Assembly (NCBI GenBank): GCA_964398295.1
Contig: CAYNMW010000005.1
Span: forward strand, 1 to 53,230
DNA length: 53,230 bases
Direction of reading: 5' to 3'
Origin: CALFUK01 sp964398295
GTDB taxonomy: Bacteria; Bacteroidota; Bacteroidia; Chitinophagales; Saprospiraceae
The notes below the pieces were generated by a model. That model was given only the letters and a program-made list of their open reading frames with translations. It ran no database searches and had not been told where the DNA came from. Position 1 is the stretch's first letter. Every line of letters starts with the position of its first letter. Position numbers and translations under genes: made by a program. Positions 19,989-29,115 of the stretch are shown piece by piece.

Positions 19989-20446
19989 CTTAAAAGGGCA
20001 AAATTTCCACCAAACCGTAGTGGATTGGCAGTATAATCTATTCTGGTCGCAAATATAAATAAATTGAGGTATACTGTAATCAAGTATGTCATCTTATTAA
20101 ACGTTTAATCAAGCTTGGCTTGAGGATTGCATTCAGAATAGACATAAATCTCTAAAATTCTCTAATTTACAATTAAATATAATATAAAATCATAAAGTAT
20201 ATAACATTGTAAATCAATTTGTTAAATATACCATGTCCATGCATTCAATTCTTGTTAGTAGATAATTTAATTCACTAATCAGGGACAATAAAACAGAATA
20301 ATTGGACATTAGTAAGCTGAAAGATCAATTGTTAACAAAGTGAATTAAAATGTGGATGTTGATCCATTAAATTGAGCCAGAAATCGTCGATTTAACTAGA
20401 ATTTATGGCATATTTACTCCAGCAAAGCGCTTAAAAACATATTATT
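19989..20446. other. Divergent intergenic region between the peroxidase and PASTA genes
   Basis: A 458-base AT-rich spacer. The peroxidase side holds a good -7 box with a -33 TTG. On the PASTA side no full TAnnTTTG match was found; only a partial TATTTTG lies directly at the TTG start. No ORF, tRNA or clear hairpin was seen in the middle. Confidence 0.5.
20050..20057 (-). promoter_or_regulatory. Promoter -7 box (TATATTTG) for the haem peroxidase gene
   Basis: The minus strand reads TATATTTG, a full TAnnTTTG match, with TTG (in CTTG) exactly 23 bases upstream at 20081-20084. Both fit the Bacteroidota primary sigma consensus. The leader to the ATG at 19988 would be about 55 bases. Confidence 0.55.
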
Positions 20447-21235
20447 TTGACACTTAAACGATTCATCATTCATTTGGCTTTAATGCTTTTGTTCTTTATA
20501 GTAATCTTATATGGAACAATGTGCGGGTTAAAACAATACACGAATCATGGACAAAAACTTGAGCTACCAAGTTATCTTGACAAGCACATTGACTTTGCAA
20601 AAAATGATGCTGATGATAGAGGATTTCAGATTATCATCAATGACTCTATACACAAAGTCGGCATCCCTGGAGGACAAATACTCATCCAAAACCCTAAGCC
20701 TAATTCCTTTGTCAAAGAAGATAGAAAGGTATATGTAACGACTTCTAAGTATATACCTGATAACTTCAAGAGTGAATATTTGGGTAGGATCTATGGTTCA
20801 CCATTCTACATGAAAGAAAGAGAATTAAGGCGCCAGGATATCTATTCCAATATTATAGACCGCAAGTATGATAGAGGCGAACCAGACATGATTTTAGGAG
20901 CTTATTACAATGGAAAATCACTATTGAGCTCCAATAATGAGACAGTAAATACCGTCGACATTCCTAAAGGAGAAACTATCGATTTTGTCATCAGTACGAA
21001 TGAAGGGGGCGAAACGCAACTTCCTGATTTGGTCTGCAGTCAAATCAGTGCAGCCAGATTCATTATTGAACATTCTAAATTAAATCTAAATATTGTAGAG
21101 CAAGGAGTGATTAGTAACATGTCAGAAGCGTATATTGTGAAGCAAGAACCCTCATTAAATGATATGATTAATATACCGATGGGAGAAACTATAATTGTGT
21201 ATGTTTCTCAGGAAAAGCCAAGTATTTGTCAATAA
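20447..21235 (+). CDS. Membrane-anchored PASTA-domain protein
   Basis: A 262-residue protein with one N-terminal transmembrane helix (about 5-25), then three PASTA-like units, each carrying the GQILIQNPKPNSFV type of turn and ending in a strand such as VYVTTS, IDFVIST or IIVYVSQ. PASTA domains usually bind peptidoglycan fragments or beta-lactams. Here there is no kinase or penicillin-binding domain, so it is probably a periplasmic wall sensor or a structural protein. The only start in frame is TTG at 20447, because a TAA lies 15 bases upstream; the next Met at 20483 would cut the membrane helix. The TTG is followed by A (TTGA). Confidence 0.8.
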   Translation: MTLKRFIIHLALMLLFFIVILYGTMCGLKQYTNHGQKLELPSYLDKHIDFAKNDADDRGFQIIINDSIHKVGIPGGQILIQNPKPNSFVKEDRKVYVTTSKYIPDNFKSEYLGRIYGSPFYMKERELRRQDIYSNIIDRKYDRGEPDMILGAYYNGKSLLSSNNETVNTVDIPKGETIDFVISTNEGGETQLPDLVCSQISAARFIIEHSKLNLNIVEQGVISNMSEAYIVKQEPSLNDMINIPMGETIIVYVSQEKPSICQ

Positions 21236-21326
21236 ATACCAACAAAACGATCGAAATCTTAGAAACCGACAACAAGTGAATCAAAAATCAGCATGGAGTT
21301 GATGTTTCCTAAAGTTAAAACTTCAT

Positions 21327-21376
21327 AATTCTTAAGGAATAAATTTCATTAAATGTTAAATTTATTAAGAATTTTT
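21327..21376 (+). terminator. Candidate AT-rich terminator after the PASTA gene
   Basis: AATTCTTA-AGGA-ATAAATTT pairs with AAATTTATTAAGAATT, leaving AGGA as a bulge and an 11-base loop. T residues follow. It lies 92 bases after the stop at 21235 and before the mechanosensitive-channel-like gene. The AT-rich stem makes it weak. Confidence 0.4.
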
Positions 21377-21459
21377 GGTGACTGTTCAGCATAAAACCCG
21401 TCAGAATCTTTGTTAGACAAACATATTTCACACATAAAAATTAAATAAATCTCATTAAT

Positions 21460-22122
21460 ATGAATGTAGTTGAAGCAATATCCGAATCCTTAAAAGGCAC
21501 ATTCAATGGATTCGCATCATTTATCCCTAAGCTATTTGGAGCTTTGGTAATTTTATTAATTGGTTGGTTGATAGCCAGAGCAATTAAATTTGCATTATCC
21601 AAAATTTTGAAAGCAGTTAATTTTGATGCACTAACCGAAAAGGTTGGAATCAATGGTTACATGGCTAAAGCTGGATTGAAGTCAAGAGGATCTGACTTAA
21701 TTGCAAAATTAGGTTACTGGATCGTTATGTTTACAGTTCTTGTTATGTTTTTCAATTCCTTAGGTCTTGAAGTAGTTTCTGAACTATTAAACGATGTCAT
21801 CAAATTTATCCCTAACATTATAGTTGCTTGTATTCTTCTAGTGATTGGTATGTACTTAGCACAATTTGTACAAGGCCTTTCAGAAGGAGCATTAAAAGCA
21901 GGTGGATTTTCTAAGCCAGGCTTAGTAGGTAAAATTGCTTACGGAGCAGTTATGTTTTTAACTGTAACATTAGCACTTAATCAATTACACATTGGTGACG
22001 GTATTTTGGATAAAATAATTTCAATTATACTTGGTGCACTTGGATTAGGATTATCAATCGCATTCGGCCTTGGAGGTCAAGATTGGGCAAGAAAGATGAT
22101 CGGTGAGCTTTCAGGAAAGTAA
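21460..22122 (+). CDS. MscS-like membrane protein (CmpX-type conserved TM-helix family)
   Basis: A 220-residue, strongly hydrophobic protein with about five transmembrane helices (roughly 22-43, 83-102, 113-135, 158-172, 183-205). The helices carry the Gly/Ala-rich pattern of the conserved TM-helix family, ending in LGLSIAFGLGGQDWARKM, which resembles the pore helix of small-conductance mechanosensitive channels. The cytoplasmic beta domain of full MscS proteins is absent, so gating by membrane tension is inferred only. It is a single gene closed by a strong terminator 20 bases after its stop. Confidence 0.8.
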   Translation: MNVVEAISESLKGTFNGFASFIPKLFGALVILLIGWLIARAIKFALSKILKAVNFDALTEKVGINGYMAKAGLKSRGSDLIAKLGYWIVMFTVLVMFFNSLGLEVVSELLNDVIKFIPNIIVACILLVIGMYLAQFVQGLSEGALKAGGFSKPGLVGKIAYGAVMFLTVTLALNQLHIGDGILDKIISIILGALGLGLSIAFGLGGQDWARKMIGELSGK

Positions 22123-22141
22123 ATCACACGATTTAGAAAAT

Positions 22142-22176
22142 AAAAACCCTTTGCAGTAATCTGCAAAGGGTTTTTT
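22142..22176. terminator. Strong bidirectional Rho-independent terminator
   Basis: A perfect 10-base stem CCCTTTGCAG / CTGCAAAGGG with a TAAT loop is flanked by A5 on the left and T6 on the right, so it can work on both strands. It separates the rightward MscS-like gene from the convergent dcd gene. Confidence 0.92.
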
Positions 22177-22260
22177 ATTTGAACATTATCCATAAATAAT
22201 TTGGCACGAACTTTTTACAATAAATAGCGCCACCAAATGAGCATTGATTCTCTGTGACCA

Positions 22261-22797
22261 CTAAAAGCTATTCTTCCACATCATGGATTCGACCGGCTTA
22301 ATTGTTCTTTTGTTGTATTTTGCCCCTGGCTTGCGATTATAATAATTTTGAACATCTCCTTCTATCATGAAGTAAATCAACTGCCCTATAGGCATGCCCG
22401 CATATACTCGTACAGGCTTGACACATGAAATCTCCAATGTCCAACTGTTACAAAAGCCAACATCACCTTTACCTGCTGTAGCATGAATATCTATCCCTAA
22501 CCTCCCTATACTGGATTTGCCCTCCAGAAAGGGAACCGTTTGGTGAGTTTCCGTATACTCCTCTGTTACACCCAAGTAAAGCTCTCCAGGCTCCAACACG
22601 TAGCCATCATCAGGGATTTCAAAATGATCGACGGTATTATGCTTTTTCGCATCCAAGATTTCATCTTTATATACAGCCAGATATTTACCAAGATGAACGT
22701 CATAAGAATTAGTACCCAAACATTCTGGTCTGTACGGCTCGATTAAAATCTCCCCATTATCAATTGCTTCTTTTATTTTAAGATCAGTAAGTATCAT
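22261..22797 (-). CDS. dcd: dCTP deaminase
   Basis: A 178-residue member of the dUTPase/dCTP deaminase family. The signature GKSSIGRLGIDIHATAGKGD (about 93-112) gives Ser95, Ser96 and Arg99, which bind the triphosphate. Glu122 in WTLEIS is the catalytic Glu. The protein converts dCTP to dUTP, feeding thymidylate synthesis (EC 3.5.4.13). It is a little shorter than the E. coli enzyme, as is common in Bacteroidota. It is divergent from the phosphopantetheinyl transferase gene, 41 bases apart. Confidence 0.95.
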   Translation of the reverse strand: MILTDLKIKEAIDNGEILIEPYRPECLGTNSYDVHLGKYLAVYKDEILDAKKHNTVDHFEIPDDGYVLEPGELYLGVTEEYTETHQTVPFLEGKSSIGRLGIDIHATAGKGDVGFCNSWTLEISCVKPVRVYAGMPIGQLIYFMIEGDVQNYYNRKPGAKYNKRTIKPVESMMWKNSF

Positions 22798-22838
22798 ATC
22801 CTAATTGTGATAAGGGCAATATTAACTAATTTTATCCT

Positions 22839-23495
22839 ATGCCATTGATTTACAAGATTATTGATTCTCCACAGTCAACATTAGCCGTATGGAAAATAAC
22901 AGAAAGTATAGCGGAACTAAGACAAGGAATGGATTTATCTGATGATATGATCGCTGATAAACTCACTCGTATGGTTCCTAGGCGCCAAATCGAATGGCTC
23001 GCATCACGGAAACTCTTATGTCTCCTCCTTCAAGACAATAACGTTTCGAATATTAAGAACGACTCATTTGGCAAACCCTATCATGTACATATAGATGCCA
23101 ACATTTCTATAAGCCATACAACAGGATATGTTGCTGTGTATATCAGTGACAAAATCATTGGTATAGACATACAACAGATAACGCCAAAAATCAAATCCAT
23201 TGCCCATAAATTTATTGACCTCAATTCGTTACATGAATTGCATGCTAATGACAACATTGAATCCGTGCATTATTTATGGGGCGCAAAAGAATGTATGTAC
23301 AAATGTTATGGGCAAAAAAAATTAGACTTTAAAGCAAACTTAAAAGTGCAGTTGGGAAACTTAGTAAATGGTGACAACTCCCTTCAGTATCCGTTTACAA
23401 CAAAAGGGATGATCTCTAAGGATCTTTATCAACAGGAGTTTTCTATAACTGGATTGAAATTGCAAGACACATTGCTAGTATACGCATACAATTAG
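22839..23495 (+). CDS. 4'-phosphopantetheinyl transferase (Sfp type)
   Basis: The 218-residue protein has the Sfp-family motifs: ISISHTTGYVAV, GIDIQQ (Asp110), and WGAKECMYK (Glu151, Lys155). It transfers the 4'-phosphopantetheine arm of CoA to a Ser of a carrier protein using Mg2+. The usual second acidic residue two positions after Asp110 is Gln112 here, a variation seen in some family members. The target carrier (fatty-acid ACP or a secondary-metabolite carrier) cannot be told. Its 3' end overlaps the convergent coaX gene by four bases. The CoA-making kinase next door is a fitting neighbour because CoA is this enzyme's substrate. Confidence 0.92.
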   Translation: MPLIYKIIDSPQSTLAVWKITESIAELRQGMDLSDDMIADKLTRMVPRRQIEWLASRKLLCLLLQDNNVSNIKNDSFGKPYHVHIDANISISHTTGYVAVYISDKIIGIDIQQITPKIKSIAHKFIDLNSLHELHANDNIESVHYLWGAKECMYKCYGQKKLDFKANLKVQLGNLVNGDNSLQYPFTTKGMISKDLYQQEFSITGLKLQDTLLVYAYN

Positions 23496-24265
23496 ACACT
23501 ATTCATAGCTTCACCAATCAGTCGAATGCCATTTAAGGTAAGTTCTCTTTTAACTAAATCAAATTCAGATTCCAATGGAGTCAGCACACCAGAGAGTCCA
23601 CCAGTAGCTATCCGTTTAAACCGCTTACCCTTCTCTTCTTCAATCGCATAAATGATTTCCTTGACGAGGCCGATATAGCCCCTGAACACTCCTGCTTGGA
23701 TCGCGTGCACTGTATTTTTACCAATCGTAGAAGAAGGTAATTTTGCATGTACTTCTGGCAATTGTGCAGTGCCCCCATGCAATGCCTTCAAGGCGGTATA
23801 TAAACCAGGAGCAATGGCCACACCCTGAATGTTATGCCCTTTTTCGACTATTGTAAATGTGAGGGCGGTTCCAAAATCTACTATAATTGCATCTTCGTTT
23901 ATTTCGTGCAATGCAGCAACGGCATTTGCAATAAGGTCAGTACCCATCTCATCCGGACTATCTGTTTGAATAGTCAATCCTGGAAAAGAATCAAATTGAA
24001 CTTGATTTATTTTAACTTTAAAAAGCTTAGAAAGCATGTCTATGAAGACATCATTCATGTTTGGGACAACACTACTCAAGCTGACATATTGAATATCATT
24101 AAGATCGACGCGTTCTTCAAATAATTCGTTTATGATTCTTTTTTGATAGTACATTCGGCTCTCATCACTCTTGATCGTTTCCCAACGCCAGATATGCAGT
24201 AATTTTTCGCCATCAAAAAGCCCACTTACAACATTAGAATTGCCAATATCAAAAACGAGATGCAT
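23492..24265 (-). CDS. coaX: Type III pantothenate kinase
   Basis: A 257-residue ASKHA-fold kinase that phosphorylates pantothenate in the first step of CoA synthesis (EC 2.7.1.33). The phosphate-binding DIGNSN (from Asp6), the catalytic-base segment GTDLIAN (Asp110), VDFGTALTF (Asp130) and the GVAIAPGL loop all match CoaX. The family needs a monovalent cation and is not feedback-inhibited by CoA. Its ATG overlaps the stop of the ATP-grasp gene (TAATG), so translation is coupled. Confidence 0.96.
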   Translation of the reverse strand: MHLVFDIGNSNVVSGLFDGEKLLHIWRWETIKSDESRMYYQKRIINELFEERVDLNDIQYVSLSSVVPNMNDVFIDMLSKLFKVKINQVQFDSFPGLTIQTDSPDEMGTDLIANAVAALHEINEDAIIVDFGTALTFTIVEKGHNIQGVAIAPGLYTALKALHGGTAQLPEVHAKLPSSTIGKNTVHAIQAGVFRGYIGLVKEIIYAIEEEKGKRFKRIATGGLSGVLTPLESEFDLVKRELTLNGIRLIGEAMNSV

Positions 24266-25323
24266 TATTTTACTAGATTTTTAGCGATCCACCAAGACCT
24301 GACACCATCCAAAAGAGGCGGCATTTTATAAGACAACTGAATTCTTTCTTTTACGATTCGGGTTAAGATCATCCAATGAATATGAACATCTTTGATTATT
24401 GTTGGAACACTATATTTAGGGTCATAGATATGCAGTGGCTCTGATTTTACACCATTTAATTCCAAGATGGTAAACTTACCTTTTTTCATTTCCGTGACAG
24501 AATCAGCTTTTAAATCTAGCCTGCAAAAATCAATACCATCAATATGATCAAACAAGTTTTTTGCCCAATCAATCAACTCTTCATCTATCGATTCATTGAG
24601 AGAATGAAATTTTGAACCTCTGGAATAATTGCCTATGGTATCTATTCGCAATGATTTGCCTTTTTCAAGCACATTAGAAAGTCTATCCTGAAGTGTATCT
24701 TTAATCCACTTCTTTTTTAAAAATGGATTTTGTTTTTCATTGATTAACTGCTCTATTGTTTTCAATCCATCACCAACAATTTCTGGATATGTTTTCTCAA
24801 TAAATGAGCTTACACCAACTTCTCCATGCTTAGGATATCGATAAATCAAAATTGAAAATTCTCGCTGGAAGTCAACATATTCCTGTAATAGAAAATCTTT
24901 TGATCCATAGAGTTGCTTATACTCTGCGAGCTGATCCTCATTGTCGAGTTTTGCTACAAGAAAACCCTTAAAGCCAATATCCGGTTTGATAATCAAGGGA
25001 AAGCCTATTTCTTCTTCGTTTGTTTGTTTTGTATCGTTCTGATTCGTTATCAATTTGGTTTTCGGAATCCATTGCGGAGGAAGGAGTTTATAGATATCAG
25101 ATTTGCGATCGTCAAGCATACCTCCATACTTAATTGCCGGGTTTGTAGCAGCATAAAAGTGAATGGACAAAAACCTTATGCAATACAAAAAGTAATAACT
25201 GATTGACTGATAATAGAATAGTTTAGAAACCCAGTATCCTCTATCCGATTGCTTTCTCAAACCTTTAGTAATAAAATTCTGGACATAAGTTACACATATT
25301 CTTCTATTGGAGGGCATGTGCAT
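24265..25323 (-). CDS. ATP-grasp family ligase of unknown substrate
   Basis: A 352-residue protein. The N-terminal part has a hydrophobic, aromatic-rich stretch (about 35-60) ending in AATNPAIKYGGM, seen in a Bacteroidota ATP-grasp subfamily. The ATP-grasp fold follows, with FPLIIKPDIGFKG, LLQEYVDFQREFSI, and the metal-binding GIDFCRLDLKAD ... ILELNGVKSEP. The fold joins a carboxylate to an amine or thiol using ATP; the substrate cannot be named. Annotations as D-Ala-D-Ala ligase are common for such proteins but are not supported in detail. The start at 25323 overlaps the gcvP 3' end by 34 bases; Met at 25317 or a later rare start is possible. Confidence 0.75.
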   Translation of the reverse strand: MHMPSNRRICVTYVQNFITKGLRKQSDRGYWVSKLFYYQSISYYFLYCIRFLSIHFYAATNPAIKYGGMLDDRKSDIYKLLPPQWIPKTKLITNQNDTKQTNEEEIGFPLIIKPDIGFKGFLVAKLDNEDQLAEYKQLYGSKDFLLQEYVDFQREFSILIYRYPKHGEVGVSSFIEKTYPEIVGDGLKTIEQLINEKQNPFLKKKWIKDTLQDRLSNVLEKGKSLRIDTIGNYSRGSKFHSLNESIDEELIDWAKNLFDHIDGIDFCRLDLKADSVTEMKKGKFTILELNGVKSEPLHIYDPKYSVPTIIKDVHIHWMILTRIVKERIQLSYKMPPLLDGVRSWWIAKNLVK

Positions 25324-28148
25324 ATCAAGTTACGATCACCATGGGCATTGTCCACCCTTGATACGGCTGGCCAAAATTTAAACACTTGCCTTTGGTGACT
25401 CATTGGGAAGACAGCTTTCTCCCTTGAATATGCATAAGGCCATTCATTCGCGCAAGCTATAGAAAGTGTATGTGGTGCATTCGTAAGCGTATTAGAATCT
25501 GCTGCCATATCTCCCCTGGCAACCTCATCAATCTCTGTTTTAATAGACAACATTGATTCACAAAATCTATCCAATTCACTTAGGCTTTCACTCTCCGTAG
25601 GCTCTATCATTATCGTACCAGCTACTGGAAAGGATAAAGTTGGTGCATGGAACCCATAATCCATCAGGCGTTTTGCTATATCCTCAGCTGAAATTCCGAT
25701 AGATTTATATGGACGTAAATCGATAATCAATTCATGTGCAGTTCGATTATTTTTTCCCAGATATAGAATTTCATAATGATCTTTCAGTCTATCTTTTATA
25801 TAATTTGCATTCAGAATCGCAATTTCTGTGGATTTCTTCAAGCCTTTTTTGCCTAGCAATCTGATGTAAGCATAAGAGATTAACAGAATACTAGCACTTC
25901 CATGGGGCGCTGCTGATACAGATTTGATAGAGGAAGAATGTTTATTCTCACTAGTGAAATGTCCAGGTAAAAACGGTGCTAGAGATTCGTTTACACAAAT
26001 TGGACCCATCCCTGGTCCACCGCCACCATGCGGAATGGCGAATGTTTTGTGCAAATTAAGATGGCAAACATCTGCACCTATCAACCCAGGACTTGTCAAA
26101 CCAACTTGAGCATTCATATTAGCGCCATCCATGTATACTTTCCCACCGTAGTCATGAATGATCCTACACATTTGTCTGATTTCTTCTTCGAATACGCCAT
26201 GTGTTGACGGATATGTAACCATTAATGCAGACAATGAATCTTTATATTGTTCTGCCTTTTCTTTGAGATCTGTGAGATTAATATTGCCCATGTCGTCACA
26301 TTGGACAACAACTACTTTCATCCCCGCCATAATCGCACTTGCTGGGTTAGTACCATGGGCTGAAGACGGAATAATTGCAATATCGCGATGACTTTCTCCT
26401 CTGGATTTATGGTATTCTCGAATGACCATTAAACCAGCATACTCTCCTTGTGCTCCAGAGTTTGGTTGAAGAGAGCAAGCATCAAATCCAGTTATCTCAG
26501 CAAGGTACTCTTCTAATTCTAAGAATATTTGTTGGTAGCCTAAAGATTGGTCTGCCGGACAAAATGGGTGAAGATTTGCGAATTGTGGGATTGACACAGG
26601 CAGTAATTCTGATGCAGCATTCAACTTCATCGTGCAAGAACCAAGAGGAATCATAGAATGCACCAGTGAAAGGTCCTTATTTTCTAAGCGTTTTATATAC
26701 CGCATCATCTCAGTTTCAGAACGATATTTTGAAAATACTGGATGCTGCAGGTAGGCTGATTTTCGCTCGAAATCTGGGGATACATCTTTAAAAGCTACCC
26801 TAGTCGTGTCCAATTTATTAGCAGAGTCTAATTGAGCAAAACAGTTAACAATAGCATCTACATCATTTTCTCCACATGTTTCATCCAAACTTATACTCGC
26901 CTGACCATCAATATGATTATATAGATTGATCCCTTCATTTTGGATGTATTGCTTTTCCTGATCTAAAATATTAACGGTAACCGTATCAAATATTTCTCCT
27001 TCTACGACTGAGAATCCTAGCAAACTTAGCCTATCTCTTAACAAGGATGCATGAGCATGAATGCGTGTCGCTATATAATGTAATCCGTCTGAGCCATGAT
27101 ACACGGCGTACATCCCTGCCATAATGGCCAACAAAGCCTGTGCAGTGCAAATATTTGATGTTGCTTTTTCTCGTTTGATGTGTTGCTCTCGAGTTTGGAG
27201 TGCCATCCTATAAGCCTGATTCCCTTGGACATCTATAGAGGATCCAATGATTCTGCCTGGAATTTGTCTCTTATAATCTTCTTTTGTCGCAAAATATGCA
27301 GCATGTGGACCACCAAATCCTATAGGAACACCTAGTCTTTGAGTTGTCCCCACGCAAGCGTCAGCACCCCACTCTCCTGGGGGAGTAAAAAGGACAAGGC
27401 TTAGTAAATCAGCTGCTGCAATTAGAAATACATTATTCTCCTCACATGTTTGTTTGAATGTAGCATAGTCGTGCACAATTCCTTCCGCATCTGGATACTG
27501 AACACATGCAGCAAAAAAGCCTTTCGTCAAATTAACTGTTTTCCAATCACCCGTAACGACCTCTATATCTAATGGTTCTGCTCGTAATGCAATTATATCC
27601 TTTGTTGCCTGAAAAAGTTTATCGTCAACAAATAATCTTCTAATTGGAGCTTCTTTATTTCTCTTGTTTCGGATGGAATAAAACATTGACATCGCCTCTG
27701 CAGCTGCTGTACCTTCATCCAACAAACTGGCATTCGCGATAGGAAGTCCAGTTAAATCACTGACTACTGTTTGGAAATTCATCAATGCCTCCATTCTTCC
27801 TTGAGAAATTTCGGCTTGATATGGCGTGTATTGAGTATACCAACCAGGGTTATGAAAAATATTCCTCAAAATCACGGATGGTGTGACAGTTCCATAATAA
27901 CCTTGTCCAATGTAGTTCTTTGCCAAAGTATTTTTCTCTGCTATTGTCTGAATATGCTTTAAGTATTGATACTCTGACATAGCAGATGGGACGTTCAATT
28001 CATCATGTTTTCTGATGGTTTTTGGAATGGTCTGGTCAATCAATGCACTAATAGAGTCTACTCCAATTATTGAAAGCATTTTACCGAGATCTGTCTCACT
28101 AATGCCAAGGTGTCTATTAAGGAAATTCTTTGGGTTAGAATTAATCAT
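25290..28148 (-). CDS. gcvP: Glycine dehydrogenase (decarboxylating), P-protein of the glycine cleavage system
   Basis: About 952 residues from the ATG at 28148, the fused form with both halves. The PLP lysine (about residue 701) lies in NLHKTFAIPHGGGGPG, the Gly-rich loop follows directly, and the end GDRNLICTCPPIEEY is typical. It decarboxylates glycine and passes the aminomethyl group to the lipoyl H-protein (EC 1.4.4.2). The frame is open up to 28205, but a TATATTTG promoter box sits at 28210-28203, so the start site must be downstream of it. This, and the family-like MINSNPKNFLNRHLG, favour 28148. No gcvT or gcvH is nearby. Confidence 0.95.
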   Translation of the reverse strand: MINSNPKNFLNRHLGISETDLGKMLSIIGVDSISALIDQTIPKTIRKHDELNVPSAMSEYQYLKHIQTIAEKNTLAKNYIGQGYYGTVTPSVILRNIFHNPGWYTQYTPYQAEISQGRMEALMNFQTVVSDLTGLPIANASLLDEGTAAAEAMSMFYSIRNKRNKEAPIRRLFVDDKLFQATKDIIALRAEPLDIEVVTGDWKTVNLTKGFFAACVQYPDAEGIVHDYATFKQTCEENNVFLIAAADLLSLVLFTPPGEWGADACVGTTQRLGVPIGFGGPHAAYFATKEDYKRQIPGRIIGSSIDVQGNQAYRMALQTREQHIKREKATSNICTAQALLAIMAGMYAVYHGSDGLHYIATRIHAHASLLRDRLSLLGFSVVEGEIFDTVTVNILDQEKQYIQNEGINLYNHIDGQASISLDETCGENDVDAIVNCFAQLDSANKLDTTRVAFKDVSPDFERKSAYLQHPVFSKYRSETEMMRYIKRLENKDLSLVHSMIPLGSCTMKLNAASELLPVSIPQFANLHPFCPADQSLGYQQIFLELEEYLAEITGFDACSLQPNSGAQGEYAGLMVIREYHKSRGESHRDIAIIPSSAHGTNPASAIMAGMKVVVVQCDDMGNINLTDLKEKAEQYKDSLSALMVTYPSTHGVFEEEIRQMCRIIHDYGGKVYMDGANMNAQVGLTSPGLIGADVCHLNLHKTFAIPHGGGGPGMGPICVNESLAPFLPGHFTSENKHSSSIKSVSAAPHGSASILLISYAYIRLLGKKGLKKSTEIAILNANYIKDRLKDHYEILYLGKNNRTAHELIIDLRPYKSIGISAEDIAKRLMDYGFHAPTLSFPVAGTIMIEPTESESLSELDRFCESMLSIKTEIDEVARGDMAADSNTLTNAPHTLSIACANEWPYAYSREKAVFPMSHQRQVFKFWPAVSRVDNAHGDRNLICTCPPIEEYV

Positions 28149-28202
28149 TACAAATTGATTACTTGATAAACTAAAACGAATGAATGGTTTAGTCAAAAAA
28201 AA

Positions 28203-28210
28203 CAAATATA
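28203..28210 (-). promoter_or_regulatory. Promoter -7 box (TATATTTG) for gcvP
   Basis: Full match to TAnnTTTG on the minus strand, with TTG in CTTG exactly 23 bases upstream (28234-28237), the same arrangement as before the haem peroxidase gene. The predicted leader is about 48 bases to the ATG at 28148. Confidence 0.6.
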
Positions 28211-28325
28211 CTCATAGTCTGTACATATTTACACAAGTTTAATATGATGATCTTGAATTCTTTAATTTACAGAAGGGATCTTGCTAAGATGATTTCTTAG
28301 TACATTTAAGCTATAAATTTGTGCT

Positions 28326-28766
28326 ATGTATACAATGTTGAAACACGCTCATTCCGGATTAAGATGGCTTGTTCTGGTCTTACTGATCATTGCTATTTTT
28401 AATGCTTATTCAAAATGGCAAAACAGAAAGGACTTTACTGCCAGTGACAAAAGAAAACATTTGTTTGCAATGGTGTTCTGTCACATTCAGCTTTTGATAG
28501 GATTGATTCTCTATTTTATGAGCCCTCTGGTTTCATTTTCAGCTGGGTTTATGAAAGAAAGTGTGACAAGATTTTTTACCATAGAGCACACGACTCTGAT
28601 GATATTAGCCTTAATTGTTATTACAATAGGATATAGTAAGGCAAAAAGAAAGACTGACGATTCTCAGAAATTCAAAACAACTTTTATTTTTTATTTAATT
28701 GGATTGTTGTTGATCTTAATTGCGATACCTTGGCCTTTCAGGGGATTAGGAGCAGGTTGGTTTTAA
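28326..28766 (+). CDS. Small four-helix membrane protein, cytochrome-b-like family of Bacteroidota
   Basis: A 146-residue integral membrane protein with about four helices and repeated histidines at helix ends (His7, His9 in KHAHSGLRW, His45, His53, His88). Proteins of this shape are often labelled cytochrome b in Bacteroidota. The histidines could bind haem or metal, but there is no direct proof. A TAAATTTG sequence lies directly before the start (28314-28321); if it is the promoter, the mRNA would be nearly leaderless. A terminator follows 38 bases after the stop. Confidence 0.7.
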   Translation: MYTMLKHAHSGLRWLVLVLLIIAIFNAYSKWQNRKDFTASDKRKHLFAMVFCHIQLLIGLILYFMSPLVSFSAGFMKESVTRFFTIEHTTLMILALIVITIGYSKAKRKTDDSQKFKTTFIFYLIGLLLILIAIPWPFRGLGAGWF

Positions 28767-28804
28767 ACAATGTTTTCAGTCTGAATGGAAAATTGGTAAA
28801 AAGA

Positions 28805-28837
28805 AAAAGGGCCGACTAACTTTTTAGAGGCCCTTTT
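28805..28837 (+). terminator. Rho-independent terminator after the small membrane protein gene
   Basis: The stem AAAAGGGCC / GGCCCTTTT has a 15-base loop and ends in T4. It lies 38 bases past the stop at 28766. The rest of the 349-base spacer up to the sigma-factor gene shows no gene, only this and the opposing hairpin at 29042-29078. Confidence 0.75.
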
Positions 28838-29041
28838 AAAACAATTTTTTAACACCCTTAAACTGTATATCAAAGATACGGTATAAGCGTGCTAGATCAA
28901 CCCTACAAGCGAACCATCACCATCTCTACAAATAAACCACATTATATATATTATTAATTATCAGAGATTTACATATGATAACTATTTATAATTGTAGGTG
29001 TCTTGTCATGTAGGACTTGATCTTTGTAGTTGCACTGTAAT

Positions 29042-29078
29042 AAAAAAAAACAGTGTCAGTTAGATAAACTGACACTGT
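29042..29078 (-). terminator. Rho-independent terminator of the ECF sigma gene
   Basis: ACAGTGTCAGTT pairs perfectly with AACTGACACTGT around a five-base loop. On the minus strand a run of nine T follows directly. It lies 38 bases after the sigma gene's stop at 29116. Confidence 0.92.
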
Positions 29079-29115
29079 ATATATTGTTTAGTGACTATAA
29101 TTGCTAAACTGAAGG

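Noticed and set aside
20438..20452. TTGACA near the PASTA start as an E. coli-type -35 box
   Set aside because: Bacteroidota primary sigma does not use TTGACA, and the sequence overlaps the start codon itself.
22202..22217. Sigma-54-like TGGCACG-AACT-TTTTA
   Set aside because: The -12 element lacks GC, and no rightward gene follows for over 600 bases. The next gene on that strand starts at 22839.
28148..28205. Upstream start of gcvP at 28205
   Set aside because: A TATATTTG promoter box covers 28210-28203, so transcription would start downstream of this codon. Homology-like sequence begins at 28148.
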